A model generated the notes under the pieces. The model was not told the DNA's origin and did no database searches. It saw only the letters and a program-made list of their open reading frames with translations. A stretch of DNA of 36,408 nucleotides from an uncultured Acidimicrobiaceae bacterium. Lineage in GTDB: Bacteria > Actinomycetota > Acidimicrobiia > Acidimicrobiales > Bog-793. The translations under genes were made by a program, and so were the position numbers. How positions within the stretch are numbered: the stretch's first letter is position 1; every line of letters starts with the position of its first letter. The stretch is taken from NCBI GenBank assembly GCA_903845085.1, contig CAIMWD010000103.1:1-36408 (forward strand), in the 5' to 3' direction. Shown here piece by piece: positions 5,726-13,839 of this stretch.

Positions 5726-8162
5726 TCGCCTCTCCGGAGGATGTGCGGAGGCTCCGGTCATCGTCGACCTCGCGGCGCTGCAGAGCGAGGAGACGCGGGG
5801 CCGAGGGATCGGTCGCTACGCGCTCGAATGGTGCATTGCGCTTGAACGGTATGCGCCGCATCTCGTGCAGGCCTATGAATTATCGACGCAACTGCCGCCG
5901 CCCGGCGCGCTACGCGAGCTTGCCGCGACTGGCAAGGTCCGATATCGAACCGGGACCTCGGACTCAGATGTACGGATCTTGCACCAACTTTCACCGTTTG
6001 ACCTCTCCCGATCGCTCACCGAACTCGCGCCACGATACCGATCTGGCCAGATTCGTAGCGACACCGTGTATGACCTGATTCCCGCCCACGACCTCGCGCG
6101 CGAGCTCATCGACCCGGTCGAACGCAGGCGCTACCGCGCGCGCATGGAACTCGTTCGCACAAACGATTTTCATCTTGTTCTCTCCGCGACGGTGGGGCGC
6201 GACCTTGTCGAACTCCTCGGTATCGATCCGGCCACGATTGGGTGCATCGGGGCGGCAGCGCAACCCATCTTCCAGCCAGCAGGGGACCTCGCCCAAGCCA
6301 CCGCGAAGGCGCTTGCGACGCTTGGTCACGTTGGACTCGATCGGTCCTATCTGCTCTACCCCAGCGGATCACATCCGAGAAAGAACAATGAACGACTGAT
6401 TCAGGCATTCGCTGCACTTCCCGCGATGGTGCGTGATCACTTTCAACTTGTGATCACCGGCCGATTCAACCCATCGACGGTGCATCACTTCCATCACCTC
6501 GCGGTCGAACTTGGTGTCGGTGACCAATTGATCGTGCCAGGGCACCTCGGCGATAACGACCTGCTTGCACTTGTGCAGGGAACGGCGTTACTTGTCTTCC
6601 CCTCCCTTGCCGAGGGATTCGGACTTCCCATCGTCGAGGCGCTCGCCTGCGGACGGCCCGTGATTGCCTCGAAGATTCCTGTGCATGAGGAGATCCTCCC
6701 GAACTCTGTGCTCTTTGATCCCCTTGACCGCGACGCGATTACAGAGATGATCCAAGAAAACCTCACGGACGATATCGCTGCGGCAACCCCTCACGATGCC
6801 CTTATTGATTGGAGGCAGGTCGCGGCGCGAAGCGAGGCAGCGTTCGTCGCCATGTTGCAGAGCAATCGTGTGCGACTCCTGCCCCCGCGTCACCTTCGTG
6901 CGCGACCACGCCTCGCAGTGGTCACTCCCCTGCCACCGGCGGCGACCGGCATCGCCCGATACAGCTACGAATTCTTACGTGCGCTCGTGGCAACAGAGAA
7001 GGTGGAGGTCACCGCATTCACCGATGGCCCGACCGAGGGACAGTTTGCCCCCGAGGGCGTCGAAACCTACCGCGCAGAGAGTCTCTTACCGGTTGAGCGA
7101 CTCCTCGGTCCCTTCGACCATGTTCTTTACGTGATCGGCAATAGCCATCATCACCTCGGCGCGCTCTCGCTCCTTCCGCTGCGTAGCGGAAGTGTTCTCA
7201 GTCACGACGTGCGACTCAATAACCTCTATCGGCATGCCCATGGTGACCCCGGACTCCTGCCCGGAGGGTTCGCGCGCGAGATCGCTGCGATGTACGACAA
7301 CCTATTGCCAGATGATCTTGGTAACGAGGGTTCTCTGCATCATGAGGACCTAGAGCGTTATGGCCTCTTAATGGCCCGCGACATTATCGCTACAGCCGAA
7401 CACCTCTTTGTCACCTCTTCCTCTGCGCGCGCGCTAGCAACTATCGATGCGCGCAAAGACGATGCCGGCAAGATCTCGATCCTCCCCTTTGCCATGGCGG
7501 AGCCAGCAGAGGAGTTGGACTTTGTAGAGGATCAACCTTCCATCGCACCAGCACTCTCGCGGCTTGGTGACGCACGAGTCGGTCTTGGTCCTCCCGACGA
7601 TGGGCGGCAATTTATCTCCCACTTTGGACTTGTAGATCCGATCAAAGCGCCGCACCTGCTCCTCTCTGCACTGGCCGCAACAGACAACCTCTCGCTTGCC
7701 TTTGTTGGTCCGATCTCTAGTTCGCTCGCAGAGGAGCTCGTGACGCTCGCAGAGGAGCTGGGAATTTGTGATCGGATCTGCTTCACCGGTCCGCTTCCTG
7801 CCGACCTCTACCGTGAATGGCTTGCCCGCACACTGGTCGCGGTTCAGCTACGGATCGCCTCCAATGGAGAGGCAAGCGCAGCCGTCGGCGAGTGCCTGGC
7901 CAGTGGTGTCACCACCATCGTCTCCGACCAAGGTTGGGCGAGCGAACTTCCAAAAGAGGTAGTGCTTCATCTGCCACCTCACGTTGAGTCGGCAGAGCTC
8001 GCAAACGCGATAACGCACCTCGTCACTAACGACGAAGAGCGACGCGCTCGAGGTCTGGCTGCGCGACAGTTTGCGCAGCGCAACAGTTTTTCACAGAGCG
8101 CGCGAGCACTACTTCTGGAGCTCGCCAACACAGCACTTCATCCCACCGGCGTAATGAGCTAA
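5718..8162 (+). CDS. tandem-domain glycosyltransferase (two GT4-like GT-B modules)
   Basis: 814 residues from a GTG overlapping the upstream stop. The frame stays open upstream to 5433, but that part is the out-of-frame shadow of the coiled-coil gene, and GGAG lies 13 bases before the chosen start. Module 1 (about 12-385) has a GT4 acceptor half, YPSGSHPRKNNERLI (214-228) and the E-x7-E motif EGFGLPIVE (E299, E307). Module 2 (about 397-810) begins RPRLAVVTPLPPAATGIARY and carries SNGEASAAVGECLASG (715-730), a variant in which the first Glu is shifted by one; related GETSAAV-type motifs occur in WbdA-like polymerases. Such two-domain enzymes extend repeat-unit glycans by alternating linkages. 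It presumably supplies the chain exported by the divergent Wzm/Wzt pair. The gene ends in a 4-base stop overlap with the convergent gene. Sugar specificity is unknown. Confidence 0.88.
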   Translation: MPDRLSGGCAEAPVIVDLAALQSEETRGRGIGRYALEWCIALERYAPHLVQAYELSTQLPPPGALRELAATGKVRYRTGTSDSDVRILHQLSPFDLSRSLTELAPRYRSGQIRSDTVYDLIPAHDLARELIDPVERRRYRARMELVRTNDFHLVLSATVGRDLVELLGIDPATIGCIGAAAQPIFQPAGDLAQATAKALATLGHVGLDRSYLLYPSGSHPRKNNERLIQAFAALPAMVRDHFQLVITGRFNPSTVHHFHHLAVELGVGDQLIVPGHLGDNDLLALVQGTALLVFPSLAEGFGLPIVEALACGRPVIASKIPVHEEILPNSVLFDPLDRDAITEMIQENLTDDIAAATPHDALIDWRQVAARSEAAFVAMLQSNRVRLLPPRHLRARPRLAVVTPLPPAATGIARYSYEFLRALVATEKVEVTAFTDGPTEGQFAPEGVETYRAESLLPVERLLGPFDHVLYVIGNSHHHLGALSLLPLRSGSVLSHDVRLNNLYRHAHGDPGLLPGGFAREIAAMYDNLLPDDLGNEGSLHHEDLERYGLLMARDIIATAEHLFVTSSSARALATIDARKDDAGKISILPFAMAEPAEELDFVEDQPSIAPALSRLGDARVGLGPPDDGRQFISHFGLVDPIKAPHLLLSALAATDNLSLAFVGPISSSLAEELVTLAEELGICDRICFTGPLPADLYREWLARTLVAVQLRIASNGEASAAVGECLASGVTTIVSDQGWASELPKEVVLHLPPHVESAELANAITHLVTNDEERRARGLAARQFAQRNSFSQSARALLLELANTALHPTGVMS

Positions 8163-8923
8163 CGACTCCGTCCTACGCGACGAGCAAAGCCGCGCAGCAC
8201 GCGACGAACGGATGCTTTGGTCATGACATAGAACGAGAGCTTTCCCGTCGGCACCGCGCCAAAGGGATTACCCGGACGTGGGCCTAGATCGAGTGCGCCG
8301 AGTTCAACACGTGCATCATTTGCGCGCCGTTCACCCTGCGCGCGGCGGCGGATCTCTGCCAGAACTCGCTCGCGAAGATCTGATTCATCGGCGCGCGGCC
8401 AGGATGCATCGCCTCTGCTGGTGACCACACCCGACATGGTATCCGCCACCTTCACACGATCTGCGACGACTCCGGGAGCGCGGAGCAGCTGTCGACGATC
8501 CGCCTCGGTGGCCACCACAAGCTGGGAGGCGCTACGCCAGAGCCTCGCGGTCGCACGCCCGCCAACCCCACCGGGAATCGGAATCGGTGAGTCAAGGCGA
8601 AGCGTGACCGTGCCGTAGCGCCCGGTCGCGACACCAAGTGCCGAGAGCGTCGCCGCTCTCATGAGACGTCCGGTTCGTTCTCCGAGCGGCATCTCCGTCG
8701 CGATGCGCAAAACAAGCGCGTCATAGCGTGGGGCAAGCCGGAGAAGACGTAGCGGAAGAGCGAGCGTCGATAGATGCCCGTGGAGGTGCGCTGCGCTGCG
8801 CGCATCAGGGGAGAGAACCTCGACCTCATCACCGAGTGCCCGAAGTCGGTTGACCTCACCTGCAAGTGCGATGGCAGAATCGCCTCCAGGCGGAGGAGTC
8901 GTACCGACGACGAGTACCCTCAA
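8159..8923 (-). CDS. GT4-like protein with only the N-terminal half of a GT-B fold
   Basis: 254 residues if started at the TTG whose last two bases form part of the upstream TGA stop (TTGA); an in-frame ATG at 8983 would add 20 Arg-rich residues overlapping the upstream gene. The N-terminus LRVLVVGTTPPPGGDS opens a Rossmann-like acceptor domain typical of GT4 proteins, and LVVATEADRRQLL matches the end of that half. No donor-binding half, no G-x-K/E-x7-E motif follows; instead there is an Arg/Glu-rich helix region (150-220) and a basic tail, KASVRRVLRGFARRV. It is coupled to a complete GT4 gene upstream, so it may act as a partner subunit or be a decayed enzyme. The open, in-register frame argues for a working gene. 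Confidence 0.65.
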   Translation of the reverse strand: MRVLVVGTTPPPGGDSAIALAGEVNRLRALGDEVEVLSPDARSAAHLHGHLSTLALPLRLLRLAPRYDALVLRIATEMPLGERTGRLMRAATLSALGVATGRYGTVTLRLDSPIPIPGGVGGRATARLWRSASQLVVATEADRRQLLRAPGVVADRVKVADTMSGVVTSRGDASWPRADESDLRERVLAEIRRRAQGERRANDARVELGALDLGPRPGNPFGAVPTGKLSFYVMTKASVRRVLRGFARRVGRSR

Positions 8924-10122
8924 CGCAGTCCGCCGGCGAGCTCTGCAAGCGAGTGCTCCATACGATCGAGCACTAACGGCCAAGTGTAATTCGCAAGGAC
9001 GTAATCACGACCCCGCGCGGCAAGCGCTCGGGCGCTCTCGGGCGCCTCGGCGAGAAAATGGAGGCACTGCGCGAACTCCAGCTCATCGGAGTAGGTAAGG
9101 CCGCCACCAGATCGCTCACAGTGCCAGGTGATGACCTCACCGCGAGCATTTGCAATCACCAGAGTTCCCGCGAGCCACGCCTCCATCATCGTGCGTGAGA
9201 AGCTCTCGTTGACACTCGGCTGCACCATGGCTGCGGCAGCTGCGAAAGCGTTCGGCAGCTCCTCCGTGGACATAAATCCAAGATCGATCACTCGATCTTT
9301 GATCCCCGAGGGCACCTGCGGAGCGCCGACTCCCACCGTCACAAGATCAAAGGGAAGATCATTCCCCACCAACGAGGCTGCGTATGCAGCGAGCAACTGG
9401 CGCCATCCCTTGCCGTCTTCGCGACGACCTGCATACAGGATAAAGGGACGTCGAAGGCCATGGCGCTCCCGAAATCCCGCAGGGTCATAACTACTCGGAA
9501 CGTCCACGGCTGCGCCGACGACCGGGTGGTGCGAACTCATTCCCGGCGCGATGCGATGGCCTAGCTGGTGCTCGGGCTCGGAGAGGAACCAGACGCCAGC
9601 AGCCGCTGAGATGGTCTTCTCCACCACTTTTAGATAGGCGTAGGACTCATCATGGAGGCAGGGCATGACGATGGTGCGCTCTGGCGCTACAGCTGCACCG
9701 TAGATCGTGGACCAAAAGAGATATGGCGAGAGCACGATTGCGTCAAAGCGTTCCGCGTTTGCCACCAGATGAAGGTAGAGATCTGGAACGCGAAGACGCC
9801 CATTCACCCATGCAATCTCCTCGGATTCGCTCAACCTCTCGGAGCGCTGCACCCGACGTTCGAGCTCGCCGGCAAGCACTCGAGAGATCGCGGAGACCGT
9901 CGGGAAACGATGGATCACGATTCCGTGGTCTTGTGTCTCGCCTGGGGGGAACTCGTTCTCCCAGGTAAAATGTGACCGCGCACAGGTCGTGAGCAGTTCA
10001 ACCGTGTGGCCACGCGCCGCAAGACCCCACGCCGCCTCCGCCATCACGGCCTCAGATCCACCGACCACGCCCTCGCCGTATCGCGGGGTGACAAAGGCGA
10101 TGCGGAGGGGTTGCACCTTCAC
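8920..10122 (-). CDS. GT4-family (GT-B) glycosyltransferase
   Basis: 400 residues from the GTG at 10122; a TTG one codon earlier is 8 bases from GGGGAG and equally plausible. RIAFVTPRYGEGVVGGSE (7-24) is the glycine-rich acceptor loop of GT4 enzymes. The donor half shows FILYAGRREDGKGWRQLL (227-244) and the E-x7-E motif ESFSRTMME (E306, E314). It is a cytoplasmic, membrane-associated NDP-sugar transferase by family knowledge. Its stop overlaps the start of the half-length GT-like gene, and the pair converges on the tandem glycosyltransferase, so both presumably serve the same glycan. The frame is open upstream to 10248, but that stretch lacks GT features. Donor and acceptor are unknown. Confidence 0.87.
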   Translation of the reverse strand: MKVQPLRIAFVTPRYGEGVVGGSEAVMAEAAWGLAARGHTVELLTTCARSHFTWENEFPPGETQDHGIVIHRFPTVSAISRVLAGELERRVQRSERLSESEEIAWVNGRLRVPDLYLHLVANAERFDAIVLSPYLFWSTIYGAAVAPERTIVMPCLHDESYAYLKVVEKTISAAAGVWFLSEPEHQLGHRIAPGMSSHHPVVGAAVDVPSSYDPAGFRERHGLRRPFILYAGRREDGKGWRQLLAAYAASLVGNDLPFDLVTVGVGAPQVPSGIKDRVIDLGFMSTEELPNAFAAAAAMVQPSVNESFSRTMMEAWLAGTLVIANARGEVITWHCERSGGGLTYSDELEFAQCLHFLAEAPESARALAARGRDYVLANYTWPLVLDRMEHSLAELAGGLR

Positions 10123-10322
10123 CAACTCGTCATCTCCCCGGTTCGATGCTTCTTCCTTGACGCAGCCTAGGTGAGTCACCACTTCCCAATGTGTCGCATG
10201 CAAAGGCGACGGGGGCGACAGACGCAGCAGAGGGGCATCTCCGTGCACCGAGCGACACCCGTTGCACCACTAGCCTGTCGACCTATCGGGTGTGCAATTT
10301 GCCACGTGCACGATCAAAATTA

Positions 10323-10330
10323 GGGGGGGG
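10323..10330 (+). repeat. G8 homopolymer tract before the beta-propeller gene
   Basis: Eight consecutive G lie in the 251-base region between the divergent GT4 gene and the secreted beta-propeller gene. The tract sits 4 bases before an in-frame TTG (10335) and 43 bases before the ATG (10374). It may serve as a Shine-Dalgarno region for the TTG, or be a slippage-prone site affecting promoter or start spacing. Apart from it I found no clear promoter in this gap. Confidence 0.4.
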
Positions 10331-10373
10331 AAAGTTGTTTACGCGAGGCGGCGAGAGAGCGCGAGCCCACCTG

Positions 10374-11873
10374 ATGCACCTCCGCACATGCCTCGTGCTT
10401 CTTCTCGCTTTTGCCGTCGCACTGCCGCTTTCGAGCGCTGGCACCGTTGCCGCCTCCGCACCCTTGTTCCCGCTCCCCACGTGGACTGACACTGTTGGAC
10501 CAGTGGCACTCAGCTCACCCACCGTCGCCACCATCGCAGGTACCCAAGTGGTCATGTTTGGCTCTCAAAATGGTGAACTCTATGTTGTCAACGCCGCAAC
10601 TGGCGTGCCCCTCCCCGGTTGGCCACAGCCAGTTGACATCACCCCGGGCACGCCTACCGCGGTCGAATCGACGCCAACACTGGCCTATGTGAATGGCCCA
10701 AATAGACCCCCGCTCATATTGGTTGGGGCAGGCTCTACCTATGTTCAGAAGCAGCAGGGAGGTCTCATCGCCTTCAGCATCACCGGACAGATCCGTTTTC
10801 GCTTCCATACCCTTGATATATTCAATGAGTGGAACGGTGGTGCCTCTCCCGATGGCTATTCGGAGGGAGTCTTTGCAACGCCGGTAGTTGGTGACGTCAC
10901 CGGATCTGGACAGAAAGACATTGTCTTTGGCTCGTGGGATCACCGCCTCTACGCGCTGACCCCCTCGGGCAGACTTGTACCCGGTTTTCCGATCGATACT
11001 CAGGACACCATCTGGTCATCTGCCGCTCTGGCCCACGTACGTGGAACCCGCCATCAGGTGGACATATTCGTCGGCGGCGATGCATCGGGGCTTAATCACT
11101 GCCACGGAGGGTTCATCTACGACATCTCCTATCGGAACCACACACCGGTGATCGAATGGCAACACTGTGAAAATCAGACCATCTGGTCGAGTCCTGCCGT
11201 GGGCACGCTGACGTCAGGAAACCGCCTCGATGTCGTCGTGGGTACGGGATTTGGCGAAACTCCTCCCTACAAGAGCGGCTCCTACCGACTTTTTGCCTTC
11301 CGCGCCGAAAGTGGCAGACCTCTCCCTGGCTGGCCAGTCAAGACAACTGGCCCTACCTTTGGATCGCCGGCGATCGCGGTACTTCCGGGTACCTCTCGTC
11401 CCGACGTAGTCGATGTCTCTTGGTGCATGAGCTGCGCGACGACGGGAGGGGGCACCTCCATCGTGCGAGCGTTTACGGGGACCGGTCATCTTCTGTGGTC
11501 GCAGAACCTCTCCGGGGAGAAGGACTTCGCCTCACCCGTGATCGCTGATCTGAATGGGAATGGACAAAATGACGTTCTCGTTGGATCGGCGGCAGGGCTC
11601 TATCCACTCAGCGGTCTCGACGGAAGCTTTCTCTTTGGTACCTCGATTACGAACACCCTGACGAGCTGTTCGATCCAAGATGCTCCAGCAATCGCCGACA
11701 TTGCAGGAACGGGTCCGGGCACGGGGTGGCGACTCTTTGTAATCTGCGGCGGCCCCCAGCAGCTCACCGCGAGTGCACGACTTCTCAGCTTTCCGTTGCC
11801 AGCAACGCCCTTACGAAACCCGCCGTGGCCAATGTGGCGAGGAAATATAGCTCATACCGGCACTGGTTCTTAG
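10374..11873 (+). CDS. secreted FG-GAP/VCBS-like beta-propeller protein
   Basis: 499 residues from the ATG. The N-terminus (HLRTCLVLLLAFAVALPL then SSAGTVAASA) is a signal peptide with cleavage near residue 28; a TTG at 10335 would only lengthen its basic region by 13 residues. The mature part is built of repeated blades with FG-GAP-like calcium-loop signatures: GDVTGSGQKDIVFGS, VGTLTSGNRLDVVVGTG and ADLNGNGQNDVLVGS. Each is followed by a strand naming content such as LYALTPSGRLVPGFP or LPGWPVK. Seven or so blades fit the length. Such proteins are exported, and many bind surfaces or ligands; no enzymatic residues are recognisable. It stands alone, divergent from the GT4 pair and convergent with clpP. 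Expression may depend on the G8 tract upstream. Function is unknown beyond the fold. Confidence 0.8.
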   Translation: MHLRTCLVLLLAFAVALPLSSAGTVAASAPLFPLPTWTDTVGPVALSSPTVATIAGTQVVMFGSQNGELYVVNAATGVPLPGWPQPVDITPGTPTAVESTPTLAYVNGPNRPPLILVGAGSTYVQKQQGGLIAFSITGQIRFRFHTLDIFNEWNGGASPDGYSEGVFATPVVGDVTGSGQKDIVFGSWDHRLYALTPSGRLVPGFPIDTQDTIWSSAALAHVRGTRHQVDIFVGGDASGLNHCHGGFIYDISYRNHTPVIEWQHCENQTIWSSPAVGTLTSGNRLDVVVGTGFGETPPYKSGSYRLFAFRAESGRPLPGWPVKTTGPTFGSPAIAVLPGTSRPDVVDVSWCMSCATTGGGTSIVRAFTGTGHLLWSQNLSGEKDFASPVIADLNGNGQNDVLVGSAAGLYPLSGLDGSFLFGTSITNTLTSCSIQDAPAIADIAGTGPGTGWRLFVICGGPQQLTASARLLSFPLPATPLRNPPWPMWRGNIAHTGTGS

Positions 11874-11882
11874 CGGCTGACT

Positions 11883-11902
11883 GCTGTGCATCTCTGCACA
11901 GC
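11883..11902. terminator. hairpin between convergent beta-propeller and clpP genes
   Basis: A perfect 8-bp stem (GCTGTGCA / TGCACAGC) with a TCTC loop fills the 40-base gap between two converging genes. The position suits a shared bidirectional 3' end, but no T-run follows on either strand. Confidence 0.5.
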
Positions 11903-11913
11903 CCGTCTACCTA

Positions 11914-12540
11914 TCATCCACGCTGCGTCGCCATCTCCGAACGCTCAATCACGCGATCGATGAAGCCATAGGCAAGCGCCTGCTCCGAGGTGAACCAGGT
12001 ATCGCGGTCAGAATCCGCCTCGATTCGCTCGACCGTCTGACCGGTGTGGAAGGCCGTCCGCTCAGCCATCATCTTCTTCAGATAGACAATCTGCTCCGCC
12101 TGAATCGCGATGTCAGCGGCCTGACCCTGCATCGATCCAGAGGGCTGATGCATGAGGATCCGTGAATGTGGAAGCGCGTAGCGCTTTCCAGGTGCGCCGG
12201 CCGAAAGCAAAAACTGACCCATAGATGCAGCAAGCCCCAAGCAGATCGTCGAGACATCACAGCTCACGTACTGCATCGTGTCGTAGATTCCGAGGCCATC
12301 GGTAACAGATCCACCGGGCGAGTTGATGTACAGCGAGATATCGCGCGTAGGATCTTCCGCCTCAAGCAGAAGCAGCTGCGCGCAGATCAAGTTGGCGCTG
12401 TTGTGGTCCACTTGGGTACCGAGAAAGATGATCCGCTCCTTCAGCAGCCGCTGGTAGACGTCAGGATTCCCGAGGTCGCCGCCGGAGAGCGCGTTGAGCA
12501 TGTTGGACTGAGCGGTATTGAGGTGAGCGGTCATGATCAC
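11914..12540 (-). CDS. clpP: ATP-dependent Clp protease proteolytic subunit
   Basis: 208 residues, close to the family length. The Ser-His-Asp triad is visible: S106 in GLAASMGQ, H131 in RILMHQPSG and D180 in SDRDTWF. The oxyanion strand [17 protein letters not shown] (71-87) and the C-terminal YGFID are typical. ClpP forms tetradecameric barrels that degrade proteins delivered by ClpX, ClpC or ClpA in the cytoplasm. The GTG start at 12540 has GAGAGG nine bases upstream; an ATG two codons later is the alternative. No tig, clpX or second clpP is adjacent in the window, although actinobacteria often have two ClpP subunits in tandem. The gene is divergent from tRNA-Leu and follows a region with overlapping hairpins. 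Confidence 0.95.
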   Translation of the reverse strand: MIMTAHLNTAQSNMLNALSGGDLGNPDVYQRLLKERIIFLGTQVDHNSANLICAQLLLLEAEDPTRDISLYINSPGGSVTDGLGIYDTMQYVSCDVSTICLGLAASMGQFLLSAGAPGKRYALPHSRILMHQPSGSMQGQAADIAIQAEQIVYLKKMMAERTAFHTGQTVERIEADSDRDTWFTSEQALAYGFIDRVIERSEMATQRG

Positions 12541-12583
12541 AGGCTATCGCCTCTCTCTGCCTCCCCCACGGTGCTGCTGCAGC

Positions 12584-12609
12584 GAGCGCTAGCGCTCCCA
12601 CGGGGAGCG
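12584..12609. promoter_or_regulatory. two overlapping inverted repeats upstream of clpP
   Basis: A perfect 14-base palindrome, GAGCGCTAGCGCTC (12584-12597), overlaps a 7-bp hairpin, CGCTCCC ACG GGGAGCG (12593-12609). Both cannot form at once. They lie 44-69 bases before the clpP start and 78 bases before tRNA-Leu, so they could be an operator or a 5' leader structure. The arms are simple GC-rich strings, so chance is possible. Confidence 0.3.
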
Positions 12610-12686
12610 ATGGTATTCGACCTTCCGCCGCCACCGATCGTCTAACTGGAGAGAGTGCTCGCCTAAGGTAATTGACCAACAGATAC

Positions 12687-12772
12687 GTGGGCGTGGCGAA
12701 ATGGCAGACGCGCTGGGTTTAGGTCCCAGTCCCTTAACGGGGGTGGAGGTTCAAGTCCTCTCGCCCACACCA
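12687..12772 (+). tRNA. tRNA-Leu (anticodon UAG)
   Basis: An 86-base tRNA with 7-bp acceptor arms GTGGGCG and CGCCCAC, followed by A73 and an encoded CCA. The anticodon stem CTGGG/CCCAG encloses TTTAGGT, giving anticodon TAG for CUN leucine codons, chiefly CUA. A long variable arm (CCCTTAACGGGGG) marks class II Leu tRNA, and the T-loop reads TTCAAGT. It is divergent from clpP. No partial repeat of its 3' end was seen elsewhere in the window. Confidence 0.97.
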
Positions 12773-13231
12773 TCTTTGAGCTGGGAGTATGCGACTCTAT
12801 TGGCAGGTCTCGCAATTGCTAAGGGGAAAACCACGGCGTGACGTTTTCGAGGGCGTGGAACGCGGGTACCTCTGGAACGAGCTAAAACCAGACAAAGAGG
12901 GCATTTAGCGATCGAGTTCTCTCGGCGGATCTCTCGCTCGCCACGAGATAGCGGTCGCCGCTAACGAGATCTGCGACGAGGATCGTGAGGCACCGACCTC
13001 TCTCCTTCACAGCAGATAGTGGCACATTCGTGTAGAGCGAATAGTTACCAGCGACCAGATCAACGGTTCAGCCAATCTCATGGGAGCACCTTCGGCGATT
13101 GTCCGAGGCTAATGTCGTGGCCGACCTCTGTTGCCGTTGGGTTATCCGCTGCAACGCTCGAGAGCTCCACTCTGGCTCCGCTTCGCCTATCGCGTCAGGT
13201 GCCTCCCTGATCCGAAGATCATTTTCCGGTG
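12773..13231. other. 459-base gap without a convincing gene, downstream of tRNA-Leu
   Basis: No frame here shows a recognisable domain. A 39-codon frame at 12789-12908 (+), preceded by a weak GGGAG, encodes a plausible peptide containing VFEGVERGYLWNELKPDK; it could be a remnant or a small gene. A nested inverted repeat follows: outer GATCTC (12928-12933) with GAGATC (12966-12971), and inner TAGCGG TCG CCGCTA (12949-12963). That could be a terminator for the tRNA transcript without a T-run, or a structured RNA. The rest shows nothing I can name. The place, just past a tRNA 3' end, is where integrative elements insert, but no integrase or attachment repeat is visible. Confidence 0.35.
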
Positions 13232-13588
13232 TTAAAGATCCGCGCGCCCGAAATCATCGTCCAGGCGAATGATGTCATCCTCGCCGAAGTAATCACCGTA
13301 TTGAACCTCGACAAAGACAAGTTCATCGGGACCGGGGTTCTCGATCCGATGTTTTGCCTTTCGCGGAATATCGATGGCTTGGCCGGCGGATAGCGCATGG
13401 TTCTGCCCATCAAGTACCACCACCGCGTTGCCACTCGTGACAAACCAGTGCTCTGCACGAAACTGGTGGAATTGATAGCTCAAACGCTTTCCGGGTTCGA
13501 CCGAAATTCGCTTTACCTTGTGTCCTGGTTCATCATCAAGGACGAGGTAGGTCCCCCAGGGGCGCTCGCCGGTCTCTCCATAGGCCAT
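13232..13588 (-). CDS. single-domain type II mannose-6-phosphate isomerase cupin
   Basis: 118 residues from the ATG at 13588. RPWGTYLVLDDEPGHKVKRI opens the domain as in the C-terminal cupin of bifunctional GDP-mannose pyrophosphorylase/phosphomannose isomerases. SYQFHQFRAEHWFVTSGNA carries the metal-binding His/Glu cluster, KAKHRIENPG the later cupin His, and VEVQYGDYFGEDDIIRLDDD the signature end of this family. It would interconvert fructose-6-phosphate and mannose-6-phosphate with a bound metal in the cytoplasm, feeding GDP-mannose synthesis. The frame is open upstream to 13711 but without family similarity. The ribosome binding site is weak. It stands alone, divergent from an amidohydrolase. 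A role in supplying mannose to the polysaccharide locus is plausible but not shown. Confidence 0.82.
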   Translation of the reverse strand: MAYGETGERPWGTYLVLDDEPGHKVKRISVEPGKRLSYQFHQFRAEHWFVTSGNAVVVLDGQNHALSAGQAIDIPRKAKHRIENPGPDELVFVEVQYGDYFGEDDIIRLDDDFGRADL

Positions 13589-13839
13589 CTTTCCATTCTG
13601 CTCGCAAAAGCTGACCTTCGGTAGGCACAATGGTGCCCTCCAGCGGATTTTCTCGCTCCGTGATCTGTACCGAAGCGCTGACCTGCCAATTCTCGGACGA
13701 GCGCTTCGCACCCCCTTCTGAGCAAATACCCTGGGTCATGGTGGTGCTGGGCGATGGGCGTATAGAGAAAGTTATTAGTAGGCTCAAAAAGGCCAAAAAC
13801 GTGAGAGTTCACGATCTGGAGAACCTTGAAGGAGGGGCC

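Noticed and set aside
12687-13231. tRNA-Leu as attachment site of an integrated element
   Set aside because: No integrase gene and no second copy of the tRNA 3' end in the window; the gap is noted but the claim is not supported.
13536-13796. Possible gene upstream of and overlapping the cupin (minus strand), with a peptide containing ENPLEGTIVPTEGQ
   Set aside because: The protein-like look is limited to about 40 residues, it overlaps the cupin in another frame and has no domain or ribosome binding site.
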